From contig JAJRYD010000026.1 of the NCBI GenBank assembly GCA_024275955.1, positions 1-64,000 on the forward strand: a stretch of 64,000 nt of DNA. The letters are read 5' to 3'. Below the pieces are notes generated by a model that saw only the letters and a program-made list of their open reading frames with translations, was not told the origin of the DNA and ran no database searches. A program made the translations under genes and the position numbers. This DNA comes from Nitrospirota bacterium (GTDB taxonomy: Bacteria; Nitrospinota_A; UBA7883; JACRGQ01). Numbering within the stretch: position 1 is the first letter of the stretch; each line of letters opens with the position of its first letter. Positions 17,264 through 26,816 of the stretch are shown one piece after another.

Positions 17264-17302
17264 ATGCATGAGAGTATAGCCTAGCCGGTATACGGCAAGC
17301 AA

Positions 17303-17452
17303 CGCCCGCACTGCGGGTTTGCCTTTCGCACGCGGCAGAATGGTCAACCGCCATTAATGAGAGTAGCCTTGCTGCCGGCACCCTCGCCCGCACTGCGGGT
17401 TTGCCTTTCGCAAGCGGCAGAATAGTCAACTGCCATTAATGAGAGTAGCCTT
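17303..17452. repeat. Tandem 68-bp repeat upstream of purD
   Basis: Two copies, 17303-17370 and 17385-17452, share 65 of 68 bases (period 82). Each contains the palindrome CCCGCA-C-TGCGGG and ends AATGAGAGTAGCCTT. A shortened relative of this end, ATGAGAGTATAGCCT, touches the purD start codon (17268-17282), and a more diverged GC-rich piece follows at 17456-17490. The copies therefore look like amplified purD leader sequence. Function is unknown. The spacer 17264-17571 has no gene. Confidence 0.75.
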
Positions 17453-17571
17453 ACCGCTAGTGCCTCGCCGCTCAGGCGGCAACGGTGCGTGGGCAAACTT
17501 TTTGGATAAAGATTGTCTCTACCGTGTGCAACTACTGTCTGCCGTGCTACGGCCTCCACGCTGTCGCGTGG

Positions 17572-18195
17572 CTATTCGGGAGGAGGCTGTACGAGGCGGT
17601 AGATGGAAAAAGTCAATCGCCCATCTTCAGAGTCTACATATATCACTTCAAGGAAGTATTCGGTCGCGTCTATTGAGAATTTGATGATGTCGCCTTTTTG
17701 GATTCTGGTTTTACCGTTTTTAGCTAATGTTCCTGTAACTGTGGCGTAGTTTTCCATATAATCATCGACGATTTCTTTTAGATAAAGGGAGACCTGCCGG
17801 TCAAACCCTTTCCATTCTTCGTCGATTTTTACCCCTATATTTTCGTATGCGTAGACTATTTTGGGCTTTGGCTTTCCGAGGAACCGGAAAAGCTTGAAGC
17901 CGGATTTTTTCTTTTTTACTGTCGGTAGAGCCGCTGTTGCCTTTGGCATTGGAGTGGCGGCTGGTATCGGAACGGCGGTCGCAGGCTTTGCCTCTGTTTT
18001 TGTGGTTTTCAGTTTTTCAATTTTCATGTTTACGTCGAAAAGTTCTTTTTGCAGACGGAAGATTTTTTTGGAGAGTCTATCTTTTTTAGCTTTTAAATTT
18101 TCCAGAGTCTCCTCAGCCGCCGGCAGGCTTGAACTAAAGACAGACAGAAAAAGAACGGTACCGCAAACGGTGATAGTTTTTTTGGAGATTTTCAT
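17572..18195 (-). CDS. Exported coiled-coil protein of unknown function
   Basis: The 207 residues start with a signal peptide (hydrophobic 9-24, then LPAAEE). Residues about 28-65 form a charged heptad-like coiled coil (LENLKAKKDRLSKKIFRLQK). An alanine/proline-rich linker (70-95) and a basic stretch KKKKSGFKLFRFLGKPKP follow. The C-terminal 100 residues alternate short strands and helices and hold no motif I recognise. The body resembles periplasmic or envelope-associated proteins only in layout. It lies 24 bases after hpt, so it is probably in the comEC-hpt transcript. No homologue name can be given. Confidence 0.7.
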   Translation of the reverse strand: MKISKKTITVCGTVLFLSVFSSSLPAAEETLENLKAKKDRLSKKIFRLQKELFDVNMKIEKLKTTKTEAKPATAVPIPAATPMPKATAALPTVKKKKSGFKLFRFLGKPKPKIVYAYENIGVKIDEEWKGFDRQVSLYLKEIVDDYMENYATVTGTLAKNGKTRIQKGDIIKFSIDATEYFLEVIYVDSEDGRLTFSIYRLVQPPPE

Positions 18196-18219
18196 AGTTA
18201 TAACAAGGTACCAGAATAG

Positions 18220-18810
18220 TTATTCACTGTTAATAGTAATTTCGGATATATCTTCTTTTTCTCTTCCTTTGCCGTCGATATCCATGCCGTAGCCGAAAAG
18301 CCATTTCTCTCTGGCTTCCTTTTGGCTGTAGCCAAGCTCAAAGCAGGCGAAGCCTATAAAGCTGTCTGTAGCTATATTCGATTTCTTGACAATTACTACA
18401 GATAGAAGATGGGCCGGATTGAAATCTTTAATAGTTTTATAAGCTAGCTTTAGTGTTTCCCCTTCATCGACGAGGTCGTCTATTATGACGACGAACTTTC
18501 CGTTAAAATCGGCTTTTGTTTGTCTAAAGTCTATTAATCTCGGCTTAAGCAGTTCTGTTCCGTTAGACCTTTTTATCGTTATCGGTTTTTCTAAAATTGT
18601 CGGCCCTCCTACGCAAGGCCCGCATCCTCCGAAATGTTCCTCCACAAACATTCTAAACCTGCGGCACGCCGGCATAGCTCCATCCATTATCGGCACAAGT
18701 ATAATTTCGGTAGCGGTGGAAGGGATCTTGGGGATGATTATTGCGGCTATTTCGCCGAGCCTTTTTTCTATCTCCTCGGCGCTAAAAAGCATTCTTGCAT
18801 TTTTAAACAT
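18220..18810 (-). CDS. hpt: Hypoxanthine phosphoribosyltransferase-like protein
   Basis: The 196 residues fit the class I phosphoribosyltransferase fold. The PRPP-binding loop is VVIIDDLVDEGETL (13-residue signature with the two acidic residues), and ILVPIMDGAMPACRRF is the pyrophosphate loop region, as in HPRT. A SVVIVKKSN stretch after the PRPP loop matches the HPRT purine-binding lysine. It recycles hypoxanthine and guanine to IMP and GMP. There is an insertion with two cysteines at about 61-66 (GGCGPCVGG) that I do not know from HPRTs. The gene overlaps the end of comEC by one base and so is translation-coupled with it. Confidence 0.82.
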   Translation of the reverse strand: MFKNARMLFSAEEIEKRLGEIAAIIIPKIPSTATEIILVPIMDGAMPACRRFRMFVEEHFGGCGPCVGGPTILEKPITIKRSNGTELLKPRLIDFRQTKADFNGKFVVIIDDLVDEGETLKLAYKTIKDFNPAHLLSVVIVKKSNIATDSFIGFACFELGYSQKEAREKWLFGYGMDIDGKGREKEDISEITINSE

Positions 18811-21263
18811 TATTCCAAGTTTATCTTTTCTGGAACCCTGTTTACAAATGAAAACGATGACGCGTTTCCATTGTTTATGACGATGATAATTTCACCTTCA
18901 TCATCCGTCGCTTTTATTCTTATTCCGCGTTTTTTAAGCTGTCTTATCACCTCTATCGACGGGTGCCGCCAACGGTTTACCTTGGCTACACTTATGACGG
19001 CGACTTTGGGAGATACGGCGTTAAGGAATCTTGCTGTTGTGCCTGTTCGGCTTCCGTGGTGCGCCACCTTGATAATATCGGCAGAGAGCTTCGTGTTTTT
19101 AGCGAGGAGATACTTTTCGGCCTCTTTTTCTATGTCGGACATAAAGAGGACTTTTACTTTATTGGTCTCCAGCATAAGCGCCAGCGAGCTGTTGTTTATG
19201 CTTACCCCCAGCTTTTCCGCGTACTTTTCGTCGGGGTGGATAGTTCTAATACTGCTTTCGCCAAAAGGTATTTCTATTCCTTCGCGCAATCTGGCGGTAG
19301 CTATACCTTTTTCCGCGCATATCTGCCTTAGTTCTTTTTGCGTTGCTTCCATCCTGTTTGTACTGTCTACCCCGTTATCGTAATACTGTTTTGTCTTTAT
19401 TCTTTTTAAAATTGTTGCCAGCCCGCCCGCGTGGTCGTTATGGTCGTGCGTTGCTATTACAGCGTCGATGGTTCTTACCTTCAGCCGGTTTAGCGCCGGC
19501 GCTGTTACATAACTGCCTATGTCCATCTGTCCGAGAGCAACCCCTCCGTCGATTAGTATGTTCTCTCCGCTTTTAAGCATTACCAATGCCGAGTCTCCCT
19601 GCCCTACATCGAAGAAGTGAACCTCCGTCGCGTCTCTCGGCCAGTTTATATAGTAGAGCGTAAGGCATACTGTTAGTAAAATAGCGGCATAATAGCGCAG
19701 TTGGCTTCTAGTGAACCACAAGGCAAGAGTAGCGTAGTAGAACGCTATGAGGAGTGGGGGCATAGGCGGGCCGGTGAAGGAAAAAACGTTTATTTTTGAA
19801 AAAAGTTCTGCGGTAAACTTTATTCCGCCAAACGCTAAGATTGCCGGCGATGCCGCTATAGCTCCGGCTGTTTCGGAAAATGAGCCCAAAGATGCCGCTA
19901 TAAGTGTAGACGGCACCGCGACTGACGCGAGCGGTACCGCTACGATATTAGCTAAAAATCCGCCTAGATGAACTTCGGAGAAATGCGCCATTACTATAGG
20001 CGCCACCGCGAGACCGACAACGATAGATATTTTGACTGTTGATTCTAACGAGAGTTTGAGCCATTCGAGTTTTCCTTTTGGCTTGAGCTGTAGAAGTTCG
20101 TCTTCTTCTTCGTCTTTCTGGGCAAAAAGAATTACGATAGCGAGTACGGCGCCAAATGACATCTGAAACGACGCGGAGAAGAGTGCCATCGGGTCGAAAA
20201 GAAGAATCAATAATGCCGATATTGCCAGCGCGTTTAGCGGCTCTTTTTCTCTGTCGATAATAGCCGAGAGCAGGTAGATGGCGACCATTATTCCAGCTCT
20301 TACGGCCGATACTCTTGTGCCTGTAGAGAGTACGAATATCAATCCGGTAAAAAGAGCAAGCATGACAGCCGGTTTTCTGAAAAAACCGCTAAAGCTCCAT
20401 AACGGTTTTAGCTTCGAGCTTATAGCGTAGGAGAACCAATAAAAGGCAAAATAAGAAAAGGCGGTTACGAAACCGACATGTAGCCCCGAAATAGCAAGAA
20501 AATGGGCAAGGCCGGAAACGGCAAAACTTCTCCGCAAATCAGAGTCAATTCCGCTGGTTATCCCTATAGACATAGCCGAGGCTACCTCTACAACGCTAGG
20601 CGGAAACCTATCTTCAATAAACTTTTTCGCGGCTCGTCGTAATATTTCGCCTCCCCTTTTCGGGTTTGCCGAGTAGCTGGCGGTAGTTATTTCCATCATT
20701 TTTTCGTCGCGGAGGTTTATAGTTACCCCTATTCCACGATCTTTCATAAACTGTCTGTAATCGAAACCGCCAAAATTGCGGAAAGAAGATACAGCTTTTA
20801 TTCGGACATTCTTGATAGTTATAGAATCTCCTGGTAGCGGAGGGTTTTCTCCATCGTAGACAGAGACCCTTATTAACCCGTTTGTCTTTGATTCGATCGT
20901 TTCGCCTCTTATATTTTCGGCCTCCATATGGAACCTGTATCCGCCGGGGAAATATTTGAACCCTGTTTTAACTTTGCCGGATACCCAAACCTTCTTAAGA
21001 GAGACAAAAGAGGTGATATGACCCTGTTTGTTGAAAATGTTCTGCGCGTTTATCGTAATGGCAAAGCCGGTGATAAGGAAAAGAGCCGGTAGCAGGCGAA
21101 ACTTTTTTTGCGGCATACGCGAAACGGTGTAAAGCAGAGCAGATAAAAGTGCTAAAATAATCGCACCGTGTGTAGTGAAGCCAGAAAATTTACCGACCAA
21201 TATTCCGGCTATTAGTGCGATGGAGAGGTCGAGCGACGGGGTGCGAAGAAGTTTGAATTTCAA
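18810..21263 (-). CDS. comEC: DNA uptake channel protein ComEC/Rec2
   Basis: The 817 residues show the full three-part ComEC layout. An N-terminal OB-like domain follows two helices (about 40-190). The competence domain follows, with many helices (LAHFLAISGLHVGFVTAFSYF, typical HxISGxHxG box). The C-terminal metallo-beta-lactamase-like domain carries the metal ligands in THDHNDHAGGL (about residue 607). The protein carries single-stranded DNA across the inner membrane during transformation, and the C-terminal part may degrade the other strand. With the type IV pilus genes in this window it suggests natural competence. No comEA or comF is visible here. Confidence 0.93.
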   Translation of the reverse strand: MKFKLLRTPSLDLSIALIAGILVGKFSGFTTHGAIILALLSALLYTVSRMPQKKFRLLPALFLITGFAITINAQNIFNKQGHITSFVSLKKVWVSGKVKTGFKYFPGGYRFHMEAENIRGETIESKTNGLIRVSVYDGENPPLPGDSITIKNVRIKAVSSFRNFGGFDYRQFMKDRGIGVTINLRDEKMMEITTASYSANPKRGGEILRRAAKKFIEDRFPPSVVEVASAMSIGITSGIDSDLRRSFAVSGLAHFLAISGLHVGFVTAFSYFAFYWFSYAISSKLKPLWSFSGFFRKPAVMLALFTGLIFVLSTGTRVSAVRAGIMVAIYLLSAIIDREKEPLNALAISALLILLFDPMALFSASFQMSFGAVLAIVILFAQKDEEEDELLQLKPKGKLEWLKLSLESTVKISIVVGLAVAPIVMAHFSEVHLGGFLANIVAVPLASVAVPSTLIAASLGSFSETAGAIAASPAILAFGGIKFTAELFSKINVFSFTGPPMPPLLIAFYYATLALWFTRSQLRYYAAILLTVCLTLYYINWPRDATEVHFFDVGQGDSALVMLKSGENILIDGGVALGQMDIGSYVTAPALNRLKVRTIDAVIATHDHNDHAGGLATILKRIKTKQYYDNGVDSTNRMEATQKELRQICAEKGIATARLREGIEIPFGESSIRTIHPDEKYAEKLGVSINNSSLALMLETNKVKVLFMSDIEKEAEKYLLAKNTKLSADIIKVAHHGSRTGTTARFLNAVSPKVAVISVAKVNRWRHPSIEVIRQLKKRGIRIKATDDEGEIIIVINNGNASSFSFVNRVPEKINLE

Positions 21264-21303
21264 TCTGTCTAGTCTCCCGCATGAATGATTGAAGCCATAA
21301 TGG

Positions 21304-21333
21304 TTGACTATATACTACAGACGGTAATATAAA
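21304..21333 (+). promoter_or_regulatory. Sigma-70-type promoter of gap-pgk
   Basis: TTGACT (21304-21309) and TATAAA (21328-21333) are separated by 18 bases, close to consensus on both sides. Transcription would start near 21340, giving a leader of about 45 bases with the strong ribosome-binding sequence AGGGGG just before the gap ATG. The spacer divides gap from comEC, which points the other way. Confidence 0.5.
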
Positions 21334-21387
21334 GGTTGAAGGTTTTAAACTGGTCAGATAATAAGTCCTTATTTTATAGGGGGTTGC

Positions 21388-22395
21388 ATGGCAATCAAAG
21401 TAGGAATAAACGGGTTTGGTCGCATTGGTCGTAATGTTTTCCGTGCGGCGCTTAACAATGGCGATATAGATTTTGTAGCGGTTAACGACCTTACGAGCCC
21501 CGAGACGCTTGGGCATCTTTTAAAGTACGACTCGATTTTGGGCAACCTTTCTGAGGATGTTTTAGTTGACGGAGATACCATAAAGGTAGCCGGCCGTTCT
21601 GTTAAGGTTTTAAGTGAGCGAGACCCTGCTATGCTCCCGTGGGGCGATCTTGGCGTTGATATAGTGGTGGAGTCGACAGGCTTTTTTACGAACGGCGATG
21701 ATGCCAAAAAACATCTGGCTGCCGGAGCGAAGAAGGTTATCATTTCTGCTCCCGCAAAGAATGAGGATATTACGCTGGTTCTTGGCGTAAACGATGAGAA
21801 ATACGACCCGAAAAGCCACAATATAATCTCCAACGCCTCGTGTACCACGAACTGTCTTGCCCCTGTGGTGAAGGTGATGATTGAGAATTTTGGTTTTAAA
21901 GGCGGGCAGATGACTACCATTCATTCCTATACCAACGATCAGAGCATACTAGACTTGCCTCATAAAGATTTAAGACGGGCAAGGGCGGCGGCTGTTTCGA
22001 TGATCCCTACCACCACAGGCGCGGCTAAAGCTGTCGGCCTTGTATTGCCGGAGGTTGCGGGAAAACTTGACGGAATGGCTATAAGAGTTCCAACACCGAA
22101 TGTTTCTCTGGTAGACCTTGTCTTTACGTCGGGTAACGATACCGATGCGAAAGCGGTAAACAGCGCCTTGCAAAAAGCGGCAGACGGCCCTTTAAGGGGA
22201 GTGCTTGAATACTGCACCTTACCGCTTGTCTCCAAAGATTTTGCCGGAAACCCAGCGTCGTCCGTTATTGATGCTCTTTCGACAAAAGTTGTCGATAAAA
22301 GGCTTGTGAAGGTTCTATCTTGGTACGACAACGAATGGGGCTACTCAAACCGTGTTGTAGATCTTGTAAAGTTTATTTCTGGCAAAGAGGTTTAA
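21388..22395 (+). CDS. gap: Glyceraldehyde-3-phosphate dehydrogenase, type I
   Basis: The 335 residues are of standard length. The NAD-binding fold opens with [19 protein letters not shown]. The catalytic cysteine sits in [12 protein letters not shown], and the histidine in the expected downstream [21 protein letters not shown] region. The enzyme converts glyceraldehyde 3-phosphate to 1,3-bisphosphoglycerate with NAD+. It is followed by pgk after one base, so consecutive glycolytic steps are co-transcribed. The ATG is preceded by the ribosome-binding sequence AGGGGG. Confidence 0.97.
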   Translation: MAIKVGINGFGRIGRNVFRAALNNGDIDFVAVNDLTSPETLGHLLKYDSILGNLSEDVLVDGDTIKVAGRSVKVLSERDPAMLPWGDLGVDIVVESTGFFTNGDDAKKHLAAGAKKVIISAPAKNEDITLVLGVNDEKYDPKSHNIISNASCTTNCLAPVVKVMIENFGFKGGQMTTIHSYTNDQSILDLPHKDLRRARAAAVSMIPTTTGAAKAVGLVLPEVAGKLDGMAIRVPTPNVSLVDLVFTSGNDTDAKAVNSALQKAADGPLRGVLEYCTLPLVSKDFAGNPASSVIDALSTKVVDKRLVKVLSWYDNEWGYSNRVVDLVKFISGKEV

Positions 22396-22396
22396 A

Positions 22397-23593
22397 TTGA
22401 AAGGCAAACTCTCCATAGCCGACCTAGATGTTAAGGGAAAGTGCTGTCTGCTTAGAACCGACTTTAACGTGCCGTTGGATGAGTTTCAAAATATTACGGA
22501 CGACACCCGCATAAGGTCGGCTTTGCCGACCATTAACGACCTTATAGACCGTGAGGCTAAGATTGTCGTTCTCTCCCATCTCGGCAGGCCGGAAGGGAAG
22601 AAAAGCCACAAAATGAGCTTAAAGCCTGTGCAGGTTCGCCTTTCGAGGCTTTTAAAGCAGGATGTCAAGTTTGTCGAAGATTGTATCGGTTCCGATGTGG
22701 AAGAGGCGGTCTCTACGCTTAAAGAAGGGGAGATTCTGCTCTTGGAAAACCTCCGTTTTTACAAAGAGGAGACCGATAACGACCCAGATTTCGCGAAAAA
22801 ACTTGCTTCATTGGGAGAACTGTTCATCAACGATGCTTTTGGGTCGGCCCATAGGGCACACGCGTCTACCACTGGGATTACCAAATTTTTGGAACAATCG
22901 GCTTGTGGCTATTTGATGAAAAAAGAGATAGATTATTTTAACCGAGCGGTTGCCAACCCTATCCGACCTGTAGTTTCCATCGTAGGCGGCGGAAAGGCTT
23001 CCAGTAAACTGCAGGTACTAGAAAAGCTTCTCGATAGGGTAGATAAGCTTATAGTCGGCGGCGGTCTTGCCTTTACATTCTTAAAAGCGAGGGGGCGGGA
23101 GATAGGCAACAATATGCTTGAAGAGGATCTTCTTCCCAATGTAAGAAAGATAATGGATAAAGCTACGGAAAAAGGGGTTAAGTTCTACCTGCCTGTCGAT
23201 TTTGTCGTAGCGGAATCTATGGATCCGACTGCCCAGACAAAAGTGGTGCCGGCACAGGAGATACCAAAAGGATGGGTCGCCCCGGATATAGGGCCGGCAA
23301 GCGTAAAGCTTTTTGCGGAAGTGCTTCACGATGCCAAAACCATTATATGGAATGGGCCTATGGGCGTGTTTGAAGTCGATGCTTTTTCGAGGGGAACTAT
23401 GGCTATGGTATCGGCCGTTTCCGACGCGTACGCCCTTACTATTGTCGGCGGCGGAGATACCGATGTGGCGGTACACCGCGCAGGCGCGGAGAGCAACATA
23501 TCGTTTATCTCGACAGGTGGCGGGGCGTTTCTCGAACTTCTTGAAGGCAAAGAACTGCCTGCCTTTGCCGCGCTTTCCGACATTCCTGACTAA
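22397..23593 (+). CDS. pgk: Phosphoglycerate kinase
   Basis: The 398 residues have the complete PGK signature: LRTDFNVPLDE near the N-terminus, VVLSHLGRPEGKK, ILLLENLRFYKEE, and the C-terminal nucleotide site with VGGGDTDVAVHRAG and STGGGAFLELLEGKELPA. The start codon is TTG at 22397, one base after the gap stop TAA, and no other start fits. It makes ATP from 1,3-bisphosphoglycerate (lower glycolysis, or the reverse in gluconeogenesis). After the stop, AACCT-TTTTT-AGGTT gives a weak hairpin. Confidence 0.97.
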   Translation: MKGKLSIADLDVKGKCCLLRTDFNVPLDEFQNITDDTRIRSALPTINDLIDREAKIVVLSHLGRPEGKKSHKMSLKPVQVRLSRLLKQDVKFVEDCIGSDVEEAVSTLKEGEILLLENLRFYKEETDNDPDFAKKLASLGELFINDAFGSAHRAHASTTGITKFLEQSACGYLMKKEIDYFNRAVANPIRPVVSIVGGGKASSKLQVLEKLLDRVDKLIVGGGLAFTFLKARGREIGNNMLEEDLLPNVRKIMDKATEKGVKFYLPVDFVVAESMDPTAQTKVVPAQEIPKGWVAPDIGPASVKLFAEVLHDAKTIIWNGPMGVFEVDAFSRGTMAMVSAVSDAYALTIVGGGDTDVAVHRAGAESNISFISTGGGAFLELLEGKELPAFAALSDIPD

Positions 23594-23761
23594 CCTTTTT
23601 TAGGTTACATGCTCCCAAATAAAGGCGTTTGCCGTAAAAACAGATAATTTCGCAGAATACTCCTATAAATACAGCAGGATTTGCCCGAAATTATGGTTTG
23701 TGTAACAATAGGCGTTAGCGATGCTGAGAGTCTTATAACTTTGTAATTATGAGGGTATTCA

Positions 23762-25447
23762 ATGAGTAAGCCTAGCGATGCCGGAGCAGACAACGCTCTT
23801 TTGGGAGAGGAAGGATCTTCAGGTATCCCCAAAGGGATAGCATCTATCACCGAGCTTAATGATTATTACAAAGCGGAGCTTAAACGGCTTTTTGATATAG
23901 GCATAGCCCTTTCCGCGGAAAAGGACCTTGAAAAGCTTCTCGAAATGATTGTCGATGAAGCGAGGCATGGAACCAATGCCGACGCAGGCACCCTCTATAT
24001 ACTCGAAGATGATAAACTGCATTTTAAAATCCTTCAAAACGAATCTCTCAATACGCGGATGGGAGGCTCATCCGGCCATGAGATAACTTTTTCGCCTGTC
24101 GTACTTAAAAAGGAAAATGTTTCGGCCTATTCCGCTCTCAGCAAGCAGACGGTAAATATCCCTGATGTTTACGAAGCGGAGGAGTTCGATTTTACCGGCC
24201 CGAGAAAATTTGATAAAGCTACCGGCTACCGTTCCAAATCTATGCTTGTGGTTCCTATGCTAGATCAGGAAAACGAAGTGATAGGCGTTCTACAGCTTAT
24301 AAACTCCACCGATGCCAAAACCGGCGAAGTAGGCCCTTTCCAAAAAGAGGTTGTGCAGGCAACGCAGTCGCTCGCTTCGCAGGCGGCGGTCGCTATTACT
24401 ACGGCTAATCTCATCAAAGATATGGAAATTCTGTTCGATTCGTTCGTGCAGGTAATGGCTACCGCGATCGACGAAAGGTCGCCTTATACCGGCGGTCATA
24501 TTCAGCGCGTCGCGGAGCTTGGTGTTCTTATGTGCGAGGCGATGAACGAAGTTACAGAAGGCCCTTTCGCGGATGTTACCTTTTCTAAAGATAAAATAAA
24601 AGAGATGCATATAGCAGGGTGGATGCACGATATAGGCAAGGTTACTACCCCGGTACATATAATGGACAAGTCAACGAAGCTTGAAACTATCGTGGATAGG
24701 GTCGAGTTTATCAAAGACAGATTCATGCTCATAGAAGCGACTATGGATAACCGATGGCTGACACGAAAAATCGAACTGATTAAAAGCGGTGCTGACGAAG
24801 AGGAAATAAAGAGAGAAGAAGAAGAGCATTCTAAAAAAATTGACGCTCACCGTTCCGATCTGGAACTTCTTGTAGTCTCTAACACCGGCGGCGAATTTAT
24901 GGACCCTGAAAAGCAAAAAAGGGTAAGGGATATAGGTGCCAAAAGTTATAAGCTAAACGGCCAAGTAAAGCGTTACCTTACGGATGATGAAATGGATAAC
25001 CTCTGCATACCTAAGGGGACGCTTCTCGAATCGGAGAGAAAGCTTATGCAGGATCATATTGTGGTGACGATAAAGATGCTGGATAAAATTCCGTTTCCAA
25101 AACATCTTTCAAAGGTTGTGGAATACGCCGGCGGTCACCATGAGTGCTTAAACGGTGCAGGTTACCCAAACGGCTTAAAGGGCGACGAACTCTCGCTTGG
25201 AGCCCAGATTCTTAATCTTGTAGATTTTTATGAGGCTTTAACAGCGACCGACCGTCCGTATAAAAAACCGATGCCGTTTGAGAAGGCTATGCAGATTCTT
25301 GGGTTTGAGGTTAAGGATGGAAAAATCGACAAAGAGCTTTTCGACCTTTTTGTGAAGCTGGATATCCCCGGGCGTTTTAATAAAATGAACGATGAAAGAA
25401 AGAAGGCTGAGGCACTAAAAGCGCTTGAGGCAGAGGCTGATTCCTGA
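23762..25447 (+). CDS. GAF-domain HD-GYP phosphodiesterase (cyclic-di-GMP type)
   Basis: The 561 residues have a GAF domain at about 40-210 (sensor-type, with GTNADAGTLYILEDDKLHFK). A helical linker leads to an HD-GYP domain from about 225, with the metal-binding AGWMHDIGKVTTPVHIMDK near residue 288 and HHECLNGAGYPNGLKG near residue 459. The long stretch between (310-420, including charged helices) is larger than in the minimal HD-GYP fold. The GYP region keeps HHE..GxGYP, so it should be an active c-di-GMP or cGAMP phosphodiesterase, breaking a second messenger to promote motility. It stands alone, upstream of plsC by 54 bases. Confidence 0.88.
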   Translation: MSKPSDAGADNALLGEEGSSGIPKGIASITELNDYYKAELKRLFDIGIALSAEKDLEKLLEMIVDEARHGTNADAGTLYILEDDKLHFKILQNESLNTRMGGSSGHEITFSPVVLKKENVSAYSALSKQTVNIPDVYEAEEFDFTGPRKFDKATGYRSKSMLVVPMLDQENEVIGVLQLINSTDAKTGEVGPFQKEVVQATQSLASQAAVAITTANLIKDMEILFDSFVQVMATAIDERSPYTGGHIQRVAELGVLMCEAMNEVTEGPFADVTFSKDKIKEMHIAGWMHDIGKVTTPVHIMDKSTKLETIVDRVEFIKDRFMLIEATMDNRWLTRKIELIKSGADEEEIKREEEEHSKKIDAHRSDLELLVVSNTGGEFMDPEKQKRVRDIGAKSYKLNGQVKRYLTDDEMDNLCIPKGTLLESERKLMQDHIVVTIKMLDKIPFPKHLSKVVEYAGGHHECLNGAGYPNGLKGDELSLGAQILNLVDFYEALTATDRPYKKPMPFEKAMQILGFEVKDGKIDKELFDLFVKLDIPGRFNKMNDERKKAEALKALEAEADS

Positions 25448-25501
25448 GTACAGCTTGCTTGCGCTAGACTTATCGGCAAATAGTTTTCCGGGGGGGAAAG
25501 A

Positions 25502-26248
25502 GTGGTAGATTTTTTTCTGAACCTTTTTAGGTTTTTTATCTTCTTTCTCGTAGATATTGTCTACAAGGTTTTGTTCCGCTCGAGCGCGGTGGGGCCTGAA
25601 AATATTCCAAAAGATGGAGGCGTAATGATAGCGTCCAATCATAAATCTGCTTGGGATGTGTTTCTTATACCGTATTTTGCCGTTTCCCGTTTTTCATCCC
25701 GCCGTATATCGCTCGCGGCAAAGGAGGAGCTTTTCCGCTTTTTCCCTGTCGGAATAGCTTTGCGGATGATGAGGGTTATCCCTGTTAAAAGAAGAACAGT
25801 CAACTCTAAACAGATGAGCAGGCTCAACGAGATACTAAAGAAGCATATTCTTATAGTGTTTCCAGAAGGCACAAGAACCAAGACAGGCAGGCTTGGGAAA
25901 GGAAGCTCCGGCGTAGGCAAGATGATATGGGAGTGCAGGCCAACAGTGATTCCGACAGCTGTTATTAATACTAATTACTGCTCTCCGGGCGGGTCGTGGT
26001 TTTCCTTAAATTTTTTTCAAAAGCTTTATGTCGTCTACGGCGAGCCTATTGATATGGAAAAGTATTACGCGATGGAAGGCGACAGGAAGACGTTTCGGAT
26101 GATTACCGGCTGTGTGATGGATGAGATAGCCAAGCTTATAGAGAAGCATAAGGAGCTTGACACCGCTCCGGCGAAGATTTTCCAAAAGGTGAATGCCGGA
26201 TATAAAAATCGGTTGCGTGAACTTGAGGAAAAGGGGAAAAGCTTATGA
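25502..26248 (+). CDS. plsC: 1-acyl-sn-glycerol-3-phosphate acyltransferase (PlsC-like)
   Basis: The 248 residues begin with GTG 25502, preceded by a G-rich ribosome-binding sequence. A hydrophobic N-terminal helix anchors the enzyme in the inner membrane. The acyltransferase boxes are SNHKSAWDVF (catalytic His and Asp, about 43-52) and FPEGTRTKTGRLGKGSSG (box III, glycerol-phosphate binding). It adds the second acyl chain to lysophosphatidic acid. The gene's last bases overlap rnhB by ATGA. Confidence 0.92.
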   Translation: MVDFFLNLFRFFIFFLVDIVYKVLFRSSAVGPENIPKDGGVMIASNHKSAWDVFLIPYFAVSRFSSRRISLAAKEELFRFFPVGIALRMMRVIPVKRRTVNSKQMSRLNEILKKHILIVFPEGTRTKTGRLGKGSSGVGKMIWECRPTVIPTAVINTNYCSPGGSWFSLNFFQKLYVVYGEPIDMEKYYAMEGDRKTFRMITGCVMDEIAKLIEKHKELDTAPAKIFQKVNAGYKNRLRELEEKGKSL

Positions 26249-26814
26249 CGAGAGTAGCCGGTGTGGATGAGGCAGGGCGCGGCCCGCTGGCAGGGCCGGT
26301 GGTCGCCGCCGCCGTAATTCTCAATTTTGGCAGTAAAGCTGTAAAGCCGCCCTTTCCACTTGTCGATTCCAAAACGATTGACGAGAAAAAACGCGAGCTT
26401 CTTTATGACTGGCTTTACAAAAGCGGAGCCGAAATAGGAGTAGGGCAGGTAGAGCATGACGAGATTGATACGATTAATATACACAACGCTTCGCTTCTTG
26501 CGATGAAAAAGGCGGTAATGGCTATAAGGCCGCTCCCTGAAAGGCTTGTGGTAGACGGCAGGTTTACCATTGATATGGCGATAACCCAAAAAGCTATCAT
26601 TAAAGGGGATAGCAAGGTTGAATCTATTTCCGCCGCTTCTATCGTCGCTAAGGTAACTAGGGATAGAATAATGAAACGGTACCACGAGGACTTTCCGGAA
26701 TACGGGTTTTCGTCTCACAAGGGGTACCCTACTAAATCGCATAAAAAAGCGGTTTTAGAATTCGGCCCCACTCCGGTTCATCGTCTGACGTTTAGGGGAG
26801 TGAGAGGGGTATAG
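26245..26814 (+). CDS. rnhB: Ribonuclease HII
   Basis: The 189 residues carry the RNase HII signature VAGVDEAGRGPLAGPVVAAAV, with Asp and Glu of the catalytic set, then further acidic residues in VDGRFTIDMAIT. The C-terminal SHKGYPTKSHKKAVLEFGPTPVHR segment is typical. It removes ribonucleotides and RNA primers from RNA-DNA hybrids. It overlaps plsC by 4 bases and is followed by yraN, a common pair. Confidence 0.95.
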   Translation: MTRVAGVDEAGRGPLAGPVVAAAVILNFGSKAVKPPFPLVDSKTIDEKKRELLYDWLYKSGAEIGVGQVEHDEIDTINIHNASLLAMKKAVMAIRPLPERLVVDGRFTIDMAITQKAIIKGDSKVESISAASIVAKVTRDRIMKRYHEDFPEYGFSSHKGYPTKSHKKAVLEFGPTPVHRLTFRGVRGV

Positions 26815-26816
26815 CG

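Noticed and set aside
17264-17347. N-terminal extension of purD (28 codons)
   Set aside because: It runs into the tandem repeat and adds no homologous residues; the GARS start MKVLIIGGGGREHAL is at 17263.
21369-21920. Minus-strand frame over gap
   Set aside because: Complementary-frame shadow; gap is unambiguous.
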